Position numbers and translations under genes: made by a program. Shown in pieces: positions 16,301 through 24,931 of a stretch of 64,000 nt of DNA. Under the pieces are notes generated by a model. That model made no database searches and was not told where the DNA came from. It saw only the letters and a list, made by a program, of their open reading frames with translations. This stretch comes from Streptomyces sp. DvalAA-43 (GTDB lineage: Bacteria > Actinomycetota > Actinomycetes > Streptomycetales > Streptomycetaceae), in NCBI RefSeq assembly GCF_900091725.1, contig NZ_FMBW01000049.1:1-64000 (forward strand), read 5' to 3'. Numbering within the stretch: position 1 is the first letter of the stretch; the number at the start of each line of letters is the position of its first letter.

Positions 16301-19300
16301 TCAGGCGGCCCCACTGAGCGCCTGGACGATCCGGAGCCAGGTCTCCCCGTGCGGATGGACGTGCCGGCTGCTGAGGGCGAGGATCTCCCTCAGCAGCCGG
16401 GCACGGATCACCTCGGGTGCGCGGGGGACGAGCGTGGCCAGATCCTCCGGTTCGACGTCGTCGACAGCCCCGGCGAGGACCATGCCCGCCTGGGCATGGG
16501 TGAGGGAGGACAGCTTGTCGTCGAAGACCTCCCCCTCGACGGCCGCCGCGTGCAGCAGCGCATTGCTGTCCTCGGCCGCCAACGCCCTTTCCACATAAGC
16601 CTGGAGGGCGTCGCGGTCCTCGACGAGGCGGTAGGCGGCGTCCAGCCCTTCGGTACGGGCGATATCGAGGACGGCGACGTGCGCGAGCGGGGTGGACTGG
16701 GGCGGCGCGGTGGTGAGGAGACGGGGGTGTTCCTGGAGGAAGGCCCGCGACTCCGCCCAGTCGGCGCACTCCACCCACTCCGCCAACTGTTCCGTGAGGA
16801 TCAGCGGGTCGTACGCGGCGGTCACGCCGTGGGTGAGGACGGCCCTGCGGAGTGCGGCGTGCAGCTGAGCGGTGCGGGGATCCAGGAACGCCAGCTCGTC
16901 GAGGGCCGTCGCCGCCTCCTCGCTGCTCAGCGCGTCGGCATTCCGGGACCAGACATCGCGCGACTGGGGCCAGTTGGGCGCGAACATCCAGGAACCGACG
17001 AGGTCCAGGGTCTCCGGTGACAGGGCGAGCCAGGCCGGTGCGGAGGTGAAGGTCTCCTCCTCCCACATGGTGCGCACGGCCTCGGCGTCGCCGTGGGCAC
17101 GAAGCGCCCGCCGGGCCCGCACGGTCGCGACGTCCCCGCCGCCGTCCGGCGCGGGGTCCTCGTCGAGGAAGGACACGAGCGCCTGTACGCCGGTCGACGC
17201 CCGGGGACCGGGACAGTCCAGCAGGAAGACGCTCCGCTCGACACCGAGACGCCGGGCGGTCGGGGCGTGGGCGGAGGCGAACGCCTCCACGGCCTCGTCG
17301 AATTCCCGGACCGCCGACGCGCGGTCGTCGATGCGGACGAGCGCCTGGGCCAGGTCGGTGAGCGCGGAGATCAGGGCGCTCTCGAAGGCGGCGGGATTCT
17401 CCAGCGCCAGGGTCCGGTAGGCGGCGACCGCTTCCTTCGCCGTGCTCACGGCTCCTTCGTCGTCGTGGTTCAGTCCCAGGTGCCTGCCGAGGCCATGGAG
17501 GGACCGGGCCAGATCCGGAAGGAAGGCCTCGCCCTGTCCGACGACGATCTCCCGCAGGAGACGGGCGCCCTCCTGCGCCGGTGACAGCGCCTCTTCCCGA
17601 CGGCCGACATCGGCGAGATTCTGCGCGAGTGAGCCGAGAGCGACGGCGAGGGCGGGGCGGTACGCGGCGGGGTTCTGCGCCGCCAGTTCGCGATAGAGGG
17701 CGACGGCCTCCTCGGCCGCCCTCAGCCCCGCCGCGGGGTCCCCGATGCTGTTGAAGTGGTTGCCCAGGTTGTTGAGGGTGGTGGCCAGGCCGGGGCGGAA
17801 GGCATCCGGCTGCCGTGCGGCGAGGTCGCGATGGATGACAAGGGCCTCCTGCGCCGCGTCGAGCGCCCCCGAGACGTCGCCCACGTACGCGCGGTGCGTG
17901 CCGAGGGTGTTGAGCGCGGTGGCGAACTCCGAGCGGAACGGGATCGGATCCTGTGAGACGAGCTGCCGGTAGACGCCGACCGCCTCCTCGATGTGGGGCA
18001 GGGCGGCAGCGGACTCCCCGGCAGCGGCGAGGTGCGAGGCGAGGTTGTGGAGAAAGCCGGCCAGACGGGGGAGGGACACGGCCTGATGGTGCGCGGCCAG
18101 CTCGCGCTGGACCCGTACGGCTTCGCGTGCGAAGGCCAGGGCGGTGGCCCGGTCCCCGGCGTCGGCCGTCCGGTTGGCCAGGGTGTCCAAGGACAGGGCG
18201 AGGTCCGCGCGGAAGGCCTCGGGATGCTCCACGGCGAGTTTGGCGTGCAGGCGGGCGCACTCCTGCGCCGGGGCGAGCGCGCCCTGACGGTCTCCGGCTT
18301 CGGCGAGCCGGTCCGACAGGCTGCCGAGGGCGTCGGCCAGGCCGGGCCGGAAGGCGGCCGGGTGACGCGCGGCGAGCGCCCGGTAGATGCCCACCGCCTC
18401 CTGAGCGGAAGCAAGGGCCCCTTCCCGATCTCCGGCGTAGGCACGTTCCACGGACAGATTGTGCAAGGAGACGGCCAGACCGGGCCGGGGAACCGCGGGG
18501 TGGTGCTCGGCCACGCCTCGCTGGATGCGGACCGCTTCCTCGGTGTGGGCCAGTGCGTCCGTGTGCGCACCGAGGTGGCTGAAACAATTGGCCAGGTTGA
18601 GGACGGCGGAGGCCAGTTCGCTCAGGAACTCGTCGGGGTGCTGTGCGGCGAGCTCGCGGTGGATACCGACCGCTTCCTCGGCGGGTGGCACCGCCTCCCG
18701 AAGCTGCCCGACCTCGCCCAGGTGCACCGCCAGATTGCCGAGGGCCCCGGCAAGACCGGGGCGGAACGCCTTCGGACTCCGCGCGATGAGTTCGCGGAAG
18801 ATGTTCACGGCCTCCTGGGCGTACGCGAGGGCCTCGCGACGGTCACCGAGGTCGGCCACGCGATTGCTGAGGGCCACGAGGGACGATGCCAGACCCGGGA
18901 GCGACGCGTCGGCGCCGGAACGGACCAAGGCCTGCTGGATCCGCACCGCCTCCCGGGCGGGGGCCACGGCCCCGCTCCGATCGCCGGTGGCGGCGCAACG
19001 GCCGGCGACGATGTGCAGGGCACCGGCCACTGCCGCGCGATGAGCTCCGGGAGACAGCCGCTCCAGCTCCTCCCAGAGTGACAACGCCTCCTGGGCCGCG
19101 CCCAGCGCACCGTCCAGATCGCCTTCCGCCCCGAGCCGCGCGGAGAAGTGATGCAGCGCCTGGGCCAGAAACGGCGCCGTGTCCGCCCCGCCCCGCTCCA
19201 CCAGCTCCCGCAGCATCCCGATCCCCGGCGCACCCGCCCGCGCCGCGTGCCGCGCCAGCCCTCGCAGCACATACGGGTCGGCCGCCCCCCGGTCGCCGCC

Positions 19301-21358
19301 CACCGCTCGCCGCTCGATGTGCGCGACGAGCGCGGCCACCACCACCTCACCGGCCTCGGCGCCCCCCGGCCCCGACCGCCCCGCGAGGCAGGACACGAAC
19401 TCGCGGTGGTACAGCCGGTACACCGCCTGCCCGTTCTCCGCGTCCTCGACGATGTAGCGGCCGTACTCGGACAGCACCCAGCCCACGTCGCTCTCGTCGT
19501 ACGGCACGTCACGGCCGCCCAGCGCCCCCGCGACCTCCTCCCACACACCCCCGGCGGGCATGCCGCGCCCGACCGACCACGCCAGCGCGGTCAGCAGATC
19601 CCGTGCGGCGGACGGCAGTTCGGCGCCGTCCTCCCGGACCCGCACCGGCCCCGCCCGCAAGTCCTCCTCGAACGCGGCCTCGATGGAATCCGGCAGGCCG
19701 GACAACCACGGCTCCTCGTCGGCATCCCCCGACGCCCCCGCCAGCAGCGAGCCCACCACCAGCCGCGCGAACAGGAACCCGCCGCCCACCGCCGTGGCCC
19801 GCGCGGCCACCGCGTCGCCCGCCGCCCGCGCCCGCTCCCGCGGAACCCCGGCCGCCGCGCACCGGCGGAACACATACGCCCCGATATCCTCCTGCGTGTG
19901 CGGCTCCCGCTCCAGGTCCGCCGTGGTGACGCCCGCCCCGATCAGCCGGGCCAGCGCGTCCGGCAGGGTCTCGTCCCCCTGCCCGTCCTCCTCGATACGG
20001 CTGCGGAACGCCCGGTCGCGGGAGCCGAGCAGGACCCGGCCAGTCCGGCTCAGCGGGAAGACCAGCTCCTCGATCATGGCGCGGGTGTGCTCGGCCGGTA
20101 CTTCGTCCAGGCCGTCGAGCACCAGCACCGGCTGCGGGGACAGCTCACGCAGCTCGCCCCGGAAGTCGTCCGCGTTGCGGGGTTCCGGCAGTCCGAGCTG
20201 CCGGGCCAGCTCCGAGGCCGCATGGAGAGGGCTCAGGCCCCGCAGGTGGACGGAGGCCAGAGAGCGGTCGGGGCGGAGGCCCGGGTCCGGGTCGTCCTCG
20301 CGCAGGCCCCCGTGCGCCTCGGTCTCCTCCCGCTGCACGGGATCGGTGAGCGTCGCGATCCGGCCCAGCACGGCCGACTTGCCGCAGCCCGCCGGACCGG
20401 TCACCAGGAAGAGCCCGGCACCGCCCGCCTCCAGCCATGCGACGATCCGGCCCAGCACCTCCTTCCGGCCCGTGAAGAACCAGCCCTCCTCCTGGTACCC
20501 GACCCCGCGCGCCGCGAGTACCAGATGCTCCACCAGCCGGGCGGGCGCCCCGGGCACGTGGCGCGGGTTGGGGAAGACCGGCCGACCGGTGCCGAGGGCG
20601 GCGGGCACCGGTGTCCGGCCCTCGCCGCGCCATCGCTCGCCCAGCGCGGCCAGCAGGTCCGGGCCGCTGACCAGCGCGTTGTGGGCACTCCAGGCCGAGC
20701 GGTACTCGGTGGTGGCGGGGCCGGACCTCAGCACCTCCGTCAACGCGGTGAGCAGGGGGCCGCCGCCGTCCGATGTCTCGTCGCGCCGGCAGCTCGCCAT
20801 GATCCCGAACCACTTGGCCCGGCCGGGCGGTGCGGACGCGGCCGCCCAGCGCCGCAGGGTCTTCTCCAGACCCCGGCCCACCGCGTCCCCCGCGTGGCAG
20901 GCGTCGATGACCACCAGGATCTGGTCGGCGCCCGACGCCACCGCGTCATCGACCAGCGTCTCGGCCGAGACGCCCCGCCTGAGGGCGCGTGCGTCACGCG
21001 TCACCTGCTCGACATCGAGATCCAGGTCGCAGAGCGCGAGACGCAGCTCGTCGTCGATCAGCACGCCGTGCCCCGACCAGACGATGATCGCGGGCTTCGC
21101 CGCCCCCGTCTCCCGCCAGCCCTCGCTCCAGGCGGTGAGGGCTCCGTCGAAGGTCGCCCAGGACGGGTTCCCGCCGCCCACCACCCGCGTCGCGATCCCC
21201 AGACCTTCCAGCAGTCCGGCGATCCCCTCCATCTGGGCCACCGCCCCGGTCAGCCGGGGGAAGCTCCGCTCGTCGGCGTACTCCTCGCACGCCACGCACA
21301 GCGCCGTCCCCACCGGCTCGCGTCCGTCCTCGCCCGCCATGCCCGTCTCACTCACCAT
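16301..21358 (-). CDS. Caspase-like protease / STAND-type NTPase / TPR protein
   Basis: A 1685-residue three-part protein. Residues about 15-245: caspase-fold (peptidase C14) domain with the catalytic dyad His97 (VWSGHGV) and Cys154 (VVIDACHAGDA). Residues about 291-560: P-loop NTPase of NACHT/STAND type, introduced by GWFFTGRKEVLGRIVAWLE, with Walker A GPAGCGKS (321-328) and Walker B VLVLDGLDEVP (411-421). Residues about 735-1365: some 14 TPR-like units of 45-50 residues. The last 320 residues are helical without a clear domain. By family knowledge, such proteins hold a protease inactive until the repeat sensor binds a trigger; the trigger and target here are unknown. Start ATG 21358 overlaps the upstream lipase by 11 bases; ATG 21340 is possible. 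An antiphage or cell-suicide role is inference from architecture. Confidence 0.9.
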   Translation of the reverse strand: MVSETGMAGEDGREPVGTALCVACEEYADERSFPRLTGAVAQMEGIAGLLEGLGIATRVVGGGNPSWATFDGALTAWSEGWRETGAAKPAIIVWSGHGVLIDDELRLALCDLDLDVEQVTRDARALRRGVSAETLVDDAVASGADQILVVIDACHAGDAVGRGLEKTLRRWAAASAPPGRAKWFGIMASCRRDETSDGGGPLLTALTEVLRSGPATTEYRSAWSAHNALVSGPDLLAALGERWRGEGRTPVPAALGTGRPVFPNPRHVPGAPARLVEHLVLAARGVGYQEEGWFFTGRKEVLGRIVAWLEAGGAGLFLVTGPAGCGKSAVLGRIATLTDPVQREETEAHGGLREDDPDPGLRPDRSLASVHLRGLSPLHAASELARQLGLPEPRNADDFRGELRELSPQPVLVLDGLDEVPAEHTRAMIEELVFPLSRTGRVLLGSRDRAFRSRIEEDGQGDETLPDALARLIGAGVTTADLEREPHTQEDIGAYVFRRCAAAGVPRERARAAGDAVAARATAVGGGFLFARLVVGSLLAGASGDADEEPWLSGLPDSIEAAFEEDLRAGPVRVREDGAELPSAARDLLTALAWSVGRGMPAGGVWEEVAGALGGRDVPYDESDVGWVLSEYGRYIVEDAENGQAVYRLYHREFVSCLAGRSGPGGAEAGEVVVAALVAHIERRAVGGDRGAADPYVLRGLARHAARAGAPGIGMLRELVERGGADTAPFLAQALHHFSARLGAEGDLDGALGAAQEALSLWEELERLSPGAHRAAVAGALHIVAGRCAATGDRSGAVAPAREAVRIQQALVRSGADASLPGLASSLVALSNRVADLGDRREALAYAQEAVNIFRELIARSPKAFRPGLAGALGNLAVHLGEVGQLREAVPPAEEAVGIHRELAAQHPDEFLSELASAVLNLANCFSHLGAHTDALAHTEEAVRIQRGVAEHHPAVPRPGLAVSLHNLSVERAYAGDREGALASAQEAVGIYRALAARHPAAFRPGLADALGSLSDRLAEAGDRQGALAPAQECARLHAKLAVEHPEAFRADLALSLDTLANRTADAGDRATALAFAREAVRVQRELAAHHQAVSLPRLAGFLHNLASHLAAAGESAAALPHIEEAVGVYRQLVSQDPIPFRSEFATALNTLGTHRAYVGDVSGALDAAQEALVIHRDLAARQPDAFRPGLATTLNNLGNHFNSIGDPAAGLRAAEEAVALYRELAAQNPAAYRPALAVALGSLAQNLADVGRREEALSPAQEGARLLREIVVGQGEAFLPDLARSLHGLGRHLGLNHDDEGAVSTAKEAVAAYRTLALENPAAFESALISALTDLAQALVRIDDRASAVREFDEAVEAFASAHAPTARRLGVERSVFLLDCPGPRASTGVQALVSFLDEDPAPDGGGDVATVRARRALRAHGDAEAVRTMWEEETFTSAPAWLALSPETLDLVGSWMFAPNWPQSRDVWSRNADALSSEEAATALDELAFLDPRTAQLHAALRRAVLTHGVTAAYDPLILTEQLAEWVECADWAESRAFLQEHPRLLTTAPPQSTPLAHVAVLDIARTEGLDAAYRLVEDRDALQAYVERALAAEDSNALLHAAAVEGEVFDDKLSSLTHAQAGMVLAGAVDDVEPEDLATLVPRAPEVIRARLLREILALSSRHVHPHGETWLRIVQALSGAA
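17265..19156 (-). repeat. TPR-coding repeat array inside the caspase-NTPase gene
   Basis: About 14 imperfect units of roughly 135-150 bases, each encoding a helix pair with the recurrent core GDREGALASAQEAVGIYR-like and a linker resembling HPAAFRPGLADALGSL. Several units are close enough (for example GDRQGALAPAQE and GDREGALASAQE) to suggest recent internal duplication. This kind of array usually forms the ligand-sensing solenoid and can change unit number by recombination. Confidence 0.8.
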
Positions 21359-22757
21359 CGTCCGACCCGCTCTCCTGTACCAGCACCAGCGCGGTCATCA
21401 CGACATGGCCCGCGTTCCCCGTACTCACTCGCACCCGGTGCGGCCCCGCCGGCAGCCCGGTCAGGCGGGCCAGACAGCGGCCCCCGCCCAGGTTGTTCAG
21501 CGTCCGCGCCGGTCCGTTCCCGGCCGTCGCGAAGACGGCTACCCGGTCATGGCCCGGTATGTCCGGCGGGACCGTGGCCCGCAGCTCGTACACCTCGCCC
21601 TCGACGATCGCGTCCGGGGCGTCCACCACCAGCGGGACCTCCGCGTCCTGCGGGCCGCGGTGGACCGGCGGGTCCGGGGTGAGCCAGTTGTAGAGGGCCT
21701 GGCGCAGTGCCGTGTTGTTCTGGAGCGAGCCGTGTCTCTCCCAGGGCGTGTACGCGGGCCGCCGCGCCGCGCCCACATGGGCGCTGGAGAGCCTGGGCAC
21801 GCGGCCGTCGCCGCCCTCGTCGGTCCCGTCGATCGTGAGCAGCGCGGTCAGCTTCCCGCCCCGCACCTCGGCGGTGGTCGGGGTCGGCTGGAGCACCCCG
21901 CTGATCGGTACGTACTCCACCCCGTACGCCGCCCCCGTACCGGACTCCCGCAGCGTCTCGTGGAAGCGGGCGGCGTCCCCGAGCAGTGCCGCGTCGGTCC
22001 CGGGCAGGCCGGTCACCTCACGGGCGTGGCGCAGCGGCTCGCCCGGCGCGGTGATCAGCGCGGCGTAGTCGGGGACGAGCTGGTGGAGGGAGGGAAGGCC
22101 GCGGGCCAGCGCGGTGAGGCCCATACCGGCCGGGCCCACCCCGTCGACCAGGGAGAGCAGGGCGTCCAGGGAGCCCCGGTACGGGGTCCCGAGCGTGATC
22201 ACGCGGCGGGTGACCTCCGCGCCGCCGCACCGCTCCACGTACTGGCGGGCGACCAGGCCACCCATCGAATGGCAGAGGAGGACCACCCGGGCCTCCGCCC
22301 GCTCCGGCGCCGAGCCCCGCCAGCGGCCCAGCTCCTCGTCCACCCGCTCGGCCAGCCGGTCCGCGCTGTGGCGGCAGGAGAGCCGCCAGTCGTAGGCGAA
22401 GCCGATCAGATTGGCCGGGGCGTCCGCCGCGTCCCGTTCGCCCCGGCGCCGGAGCGTGAAGTGGCTCTCCAGCCACTCCAATAAGCCGTCGTAGCCGTCC
22501 ACGAGCGTCCCGATGCCCAGCAGTCCGTGCAGGTCGCGCATCGGGCCGAGCGGGCGCACACCGTCGCCCGGGTGCTCGTCGCCCAGGTCCGGGGGGAGCG
22601 TCAGGCCCTTGACGGACCGGCCGAACGTACGGATCCCGCGCAGGAGGGCCGGGCCCGAGAGGCCCCAGACCTCGCGCCCCTCCGCGTCCGCCAGCCGGCT
22701 GCCGAGAATGCCCGGGACGACGACCACCATGTCGTCGACCCGGCTGCGAGACGTCAT
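21348..22757 (-). CDS. LCAT-like lipase/acyltransferase (alpha/beta hydrolase) with C-terminal beta domain
   Basis: 469 residues. The N-terminus VVVVPGILGSRLADAEGREV and the AYDWR segment (121-125) are typical of the lecithin:cholesterol acyltransferase / phospholipase family. Catalytic residues can be placed: Ser164 in LLCHSMGGLVAR, Asp317 in GGDGRVP, His342 in ERHGSLQNN. After about residue 372 comes a roughly 95-residue beta-rich, Ig-like segment. No signal peptide or membrane helix, so it probably acts from the cytoplasm. It precedes and overlaps the caspase-NTPase gene by 11 bases, so the pair is likely co-translated. A natural reading is that the lipase damages membrane lipid when released or activated by the protease, but that link is inference. 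ATG 22757 follows GGGGG; ATG 22730 is an alternative. Confidence 0.85.
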   Translation of the reverse strand: MTSRSRVDDMVVVVPGILGSRLADAEGREVWGLSGPALLRGIRTFGRSVKGLTLPPDLGDEHPGDGVRPLGPMRDLHGLLGIGTLVDGYDGLLEWLESHFTLRRRGERDAADAPANLIGFAYDWRLSCRHSADRLAERVDEELGRWRGSAPERAEARVVLLCHSMGGLVARQYVERCGGAEVTRRVITLGTPYRGSLDALLSLVDGVGPAGMGLTALARGLPSLHQLVPDYAALITAPGEPLRHAREVTGLPGTDAALLGDAARFHETLRESGTGAAYGVEYVPISGVLQPTPTTAEVRGGKLTALLTIDGTDEGGDGRVPRLSSAHVGAARRPAYTPWERHGSLQNNTALRQALYNWLTPDPPVHRGPQDAEVPLVVDAPDAIVEGEVYELRATVPPDIPGHDRVAVFATAGNGPARTLNNLGGGRCLARLTGLPAGPHRVRVSTGNAGHVVMTALVLVQESGSDDGE

Positions 22758-22938
22758 GTGGCGCCGTACCCCCGTGAATGTGCGCTGTCGCCGTGGAGGA
22801 AACAGCGTAATTACGGAGAAGGCCGTTCGGGTGCCATATGGAGGAAACCAGGCGCCTCGGGATGTTCCGTACCCGTACCGGAAGCGGAGGCCCCGGTCCG
22901 TCGGCGTCCGCCGGGCGTACCCGTACGAGAACGGAAGA

Positions 22939-22975
22939 GGCCCGGTCCACCGAACGTCCGACGGTGGTCCGGGCC
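22939..22975 (-). terminator. Likely terminator downstream of nadA
   Basis: A 14-bp stem with one mismatch (22939-22952 with 22962-22975) and a 9-base loop, about 40 bases past the nadA stop. The 255-base gap also holds an AT-rich patch near 22810 that could carry the promoter of the lipase-caspase module. Confidence 0.55.
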
Positions 22976-23012
22976 GTACGGCCGGGCCGCGGGCAGCCCC
23001 GCGGCAGTGCGG

Positions 23013-24200
23013 CTACGGCAGCGCCAGCATCCGCTCCAGCGCGAGCTTCGCGTACTTCTCGGTCTCCGGGTCGACCTCGATCCGGTTGACCAGGTTGCCC
23101 TCGGCCAGCGACTCCAGCGCCCACACCAGGTGCGGCAGGTCGATGCGGTTCATCGTCGAGCAGAAGCAGACCGTCTTGTCGAGGAAGACGATCTCCTTGT
23201 CCTCGGCCGCGAACCGGTTCGCCAGCCGGCGCACCAGGTTCAGCTCGGTGCCGATCGCCCACTTCGAGCCGGCCGGGGCCGCCTCCAGGGCCTTGATGAT
23301 GTACTCCGTCGAGCCGACGTGGTCCGCCGCCGCCACGACCTCGTGCTTGCACTCCGGGTGCACCAGCACATTGACGCCGGGTATGCGCGCGCGCACGTCC
23401 TCGACGGACTCCACCGAGAAGCGGCCGTGCACCGAGCAGTGCCCGCGCCACAGGATCATCTTCGCGTCGCGCAGCTCCTCGGCGGTCAGGCCGCCGTTCG
23501 GCTTGTGCGGGTTGTAGAGGACGCAGTCCTCCAGGGACATCCCCATGTCCCGGACCGCGGTGTTCCGGCCCAGGTGCTGGTCGGGCAGGAAGAGGATCTT
23601 CTCGCCCTGCTCGAAGGCCCACTCCAGCGCACGCTTCGCGTTGGACGAGGTGCAGATCGTGCCGCCGTGCCTGCCGGTGAAGGCCTTGATGTCGGCGGAG
23701 GAGTTCATGTACGAGACGGGTACGACCCGGTCGGCGACCCCGGCCTCGGTCAGCACGTCCCAGCACTCGGCGACCTGCTCGGCGGTGGCCATGTCGGCCA
23801 TGGAGCAGCCGGCCGCCAGGTCCGGCAGCACGACCTTCTGGTCGTCGGTGGTCAGGATGTCCGCGGACTCGGCCATGAAGTGCACGCCGCAGAAGACGAT
23901 GTACTCGGCCTCCGGCCGCGCCGCCGCGTCCCGGGCGAGCTTGAACGAGTCGCCGGTGACGTCGGCGAACTGGATGACCTCGTCGCGCTGGTAGTGGTGG
24001 CCGAGGACGAACACCTTGTCCCCGAGCTTCGCCTTGGCCGCACGGGCACGCTCCACCAGGTCCGGGTCGGACGGGGATGGCAGGTCGCCGGGGCACTCGA
24101 CGCCGCGCTCGCTCCGCGGGTCGGCCTCACGGCCGAGCAGGAGCAGGGCGAGGGGCGTCGGCTGGACGTCGAGATCCTGGACGGGGTGGGCCGTGGTCAC
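23013..24200 (-). CDS. nadA: Quinolinate synthase NadA
   Basis: 4Fe-4S enzyme that condenses iminoaspartate with dihydroxyacetone phosphate to quinolinate in de novo NAD synthesis. The 395-residue protein has the repeated Rossmann-like motifs of the family: VFVLGHHYQRDEVIQFAD, IVFCGVHFMAESADILT, CSMADMA, VVPVSYMNSSADIKAF, TSSNAKRALEWA, LFLPDQHLGRNTA, and cysteines expected to bind the cluster (Cys in FCGVHF, in RGHCSVHGRF, and in KTVCFCSTM). GTG 24200 is preferred over GTG 24209 because an AAAGGG site lies 8 bases before it and the protein then starts TTAHPVQDLDV. No nadB or nadC is next to it here. Neighbour erpA, divergent, encodes an Fe-S carrier that could serve it. Confidence 0.95.
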   Translation of the reverse strand: MTTAHPVQDLDVQPTPLALLLLGREADPRSERGVECPGDLPSPSDPDLVERARAAKAKLGDKVFVLGHHYQRDEVIQFADVTGDSFKLARDAAARPEAEYIVFCGVHFMAESADILTTDDQKVVLPDLAAGCSMADMATAEQVAECWDVLTEAGVADRVVPVSYMNSSADIKAFTGRHGGTICTSSNAKRALEWAFEQGEKILFLPDQHLGRNTAVRDMGMSLEDCVLYNPHKPNGGLTAEELRDAKMILWRGHCSVHGRFSVESVEDVRARIPGVNVLVHPECKHEVVAAADHVGSTEYIIKALEAAPAGSKWAIGTELNLVRRLANRFAAEDKEIVFLDKTVCFCSTMNRIDLPHLVWALESLAEGNLVNRIEVDPETEKYAKLALERMLALP

Positions 24201-24278
24201 GTCACGCACCCTTTCTTCTCTGCTGAAAGCCTCTGCGAAAAGCTTCCGCGAATCCTTTTCGTCTAATTGACGCTATCT

Positions 24279-24284
24279 ATCATA
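24279..24284 (-). promoter_or_regulatory. Candidate -10 element upstream of nadA
   Basis: TATGAT on the minus strand, in the only clearly AT-rich patch of the 255-base divergent gap between nadA and erpA. The matching -35 is poor. The gap also holds several TGACG/CGTCA half-sites (24291-24330), which might bind a regulator of either gene. Confidence 0.35.
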
Positions 24285-24454
24285 TCCGGTTCACGTCACT
24301 TTGACGATGGCCATAGTGTCGATGTGACGCATCCCCCCGGCCGACCGGTGTGCGAGCATGAATGGAACGGCAAGCGCTCGGCCCGGAATGAATCCGCGGT
24401 CCCGACGGTTGCAACGTCGGCAAGCAGTCTCCGTACAACCCGGGAGAGAAGCAG

Positions 24455-24811
24455 ATGTCCGTATCGGACGAGACCACCACCGTGAGCGACGGCATCCTCC
24501 TGTCCGACGCCGCCGCAGCCAAGGTCAAGGGCCTGCTGGAGCAGGAAGGCCGCGACGACCTGGCGCTGCGCGTCGCCGTCCAGCCCGGCGGCTGCTCGGG
24601 CCTGCGCTACCAGCTCTTCTTCGACGAGCGTTCGCTCGACGGTGACGTCGTCAAGGACTTCGATGGTGTCAAGGTCGTCACCGACCGGATGAGTGCTCCG
24701 TACCTGGGCGGCGCCTCCATCGACTTCGTCGACACCATCGAGAAGCAGGGCTTCACGATCGACAACCCCAACGCCACGGGCTCCTGCGCCTGCGGCGACT
24801 CCTTCAGCTGA
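24455..24811 (+). CDS. erpA: HesB/IscA/ErpA-type iron-sulfur cluster carrier
   Basis: A 118-residue A-type carrier that receives Fe-S clusters and delivers them to target enzymes. The three cluster cysteines are at QPGGCSGLRYQ and GSCACGDSF (the C-x(n)-CxC pattern), with the family signature region at the very C-terminus. ATG 24455 follows GGGAGAG with good spacing. It stands alone, divergent from nadA; quinolinate synthase and the respiratory Rieske protein encoded in this window are plausible clients. Confidence 0.92.
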   Translation: MSVSDETTTVSDGILLSDAAAAKVKGLLEQEGRDDLALRVAVQPGGCSGLRYQLFFDERSLDGDVVKDFDGVKVVTDRMSAPYLGGASIDFVDTIEKQGFTIDNPNATGSCACGDSFS

Positions 24812-24850
24812 CCCCTGAGGGCGGCGCGCACACCGCGCCGGAACGGCACA

Positions 24851-24884
24851 ACGGCGGCGGCCCGGATTCCGGGACCGCCGCCGT
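24851..24884. terminator. Hairpin between convergent erpA and unknown protein gene
   Basis: Roughly 15-bp GC-rich stem with one bulge, joining 24851-24865 to 24869-24884, loop ATT. Lies between two convergent stops. Confidence 0.65.
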
Positions 24885-24931
24885 CGTCATGATTCCGAGG
24901 GCCCGGCGCTGTCCTGTCCGGGGCCCGGCGC

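Noticed and set aside
13465..16314. A 949-codon open frame on the minus strand opposite the RND exporter
   Set aside because: It is a GC-rich antisense shadow: very biased composition (Asp, Arg, Gly, His), no motifs, and the plus strand encodes a clear transporter over the same bases.
19560..22484. A 974-codon open frame on the plus strand opposite the caspase and lipase genes
   Set aside because: Composition is Ser/Arg/Pro-rich with no recognisable domain, and both overlapped minus-strand genes have intact catalytic motifs.
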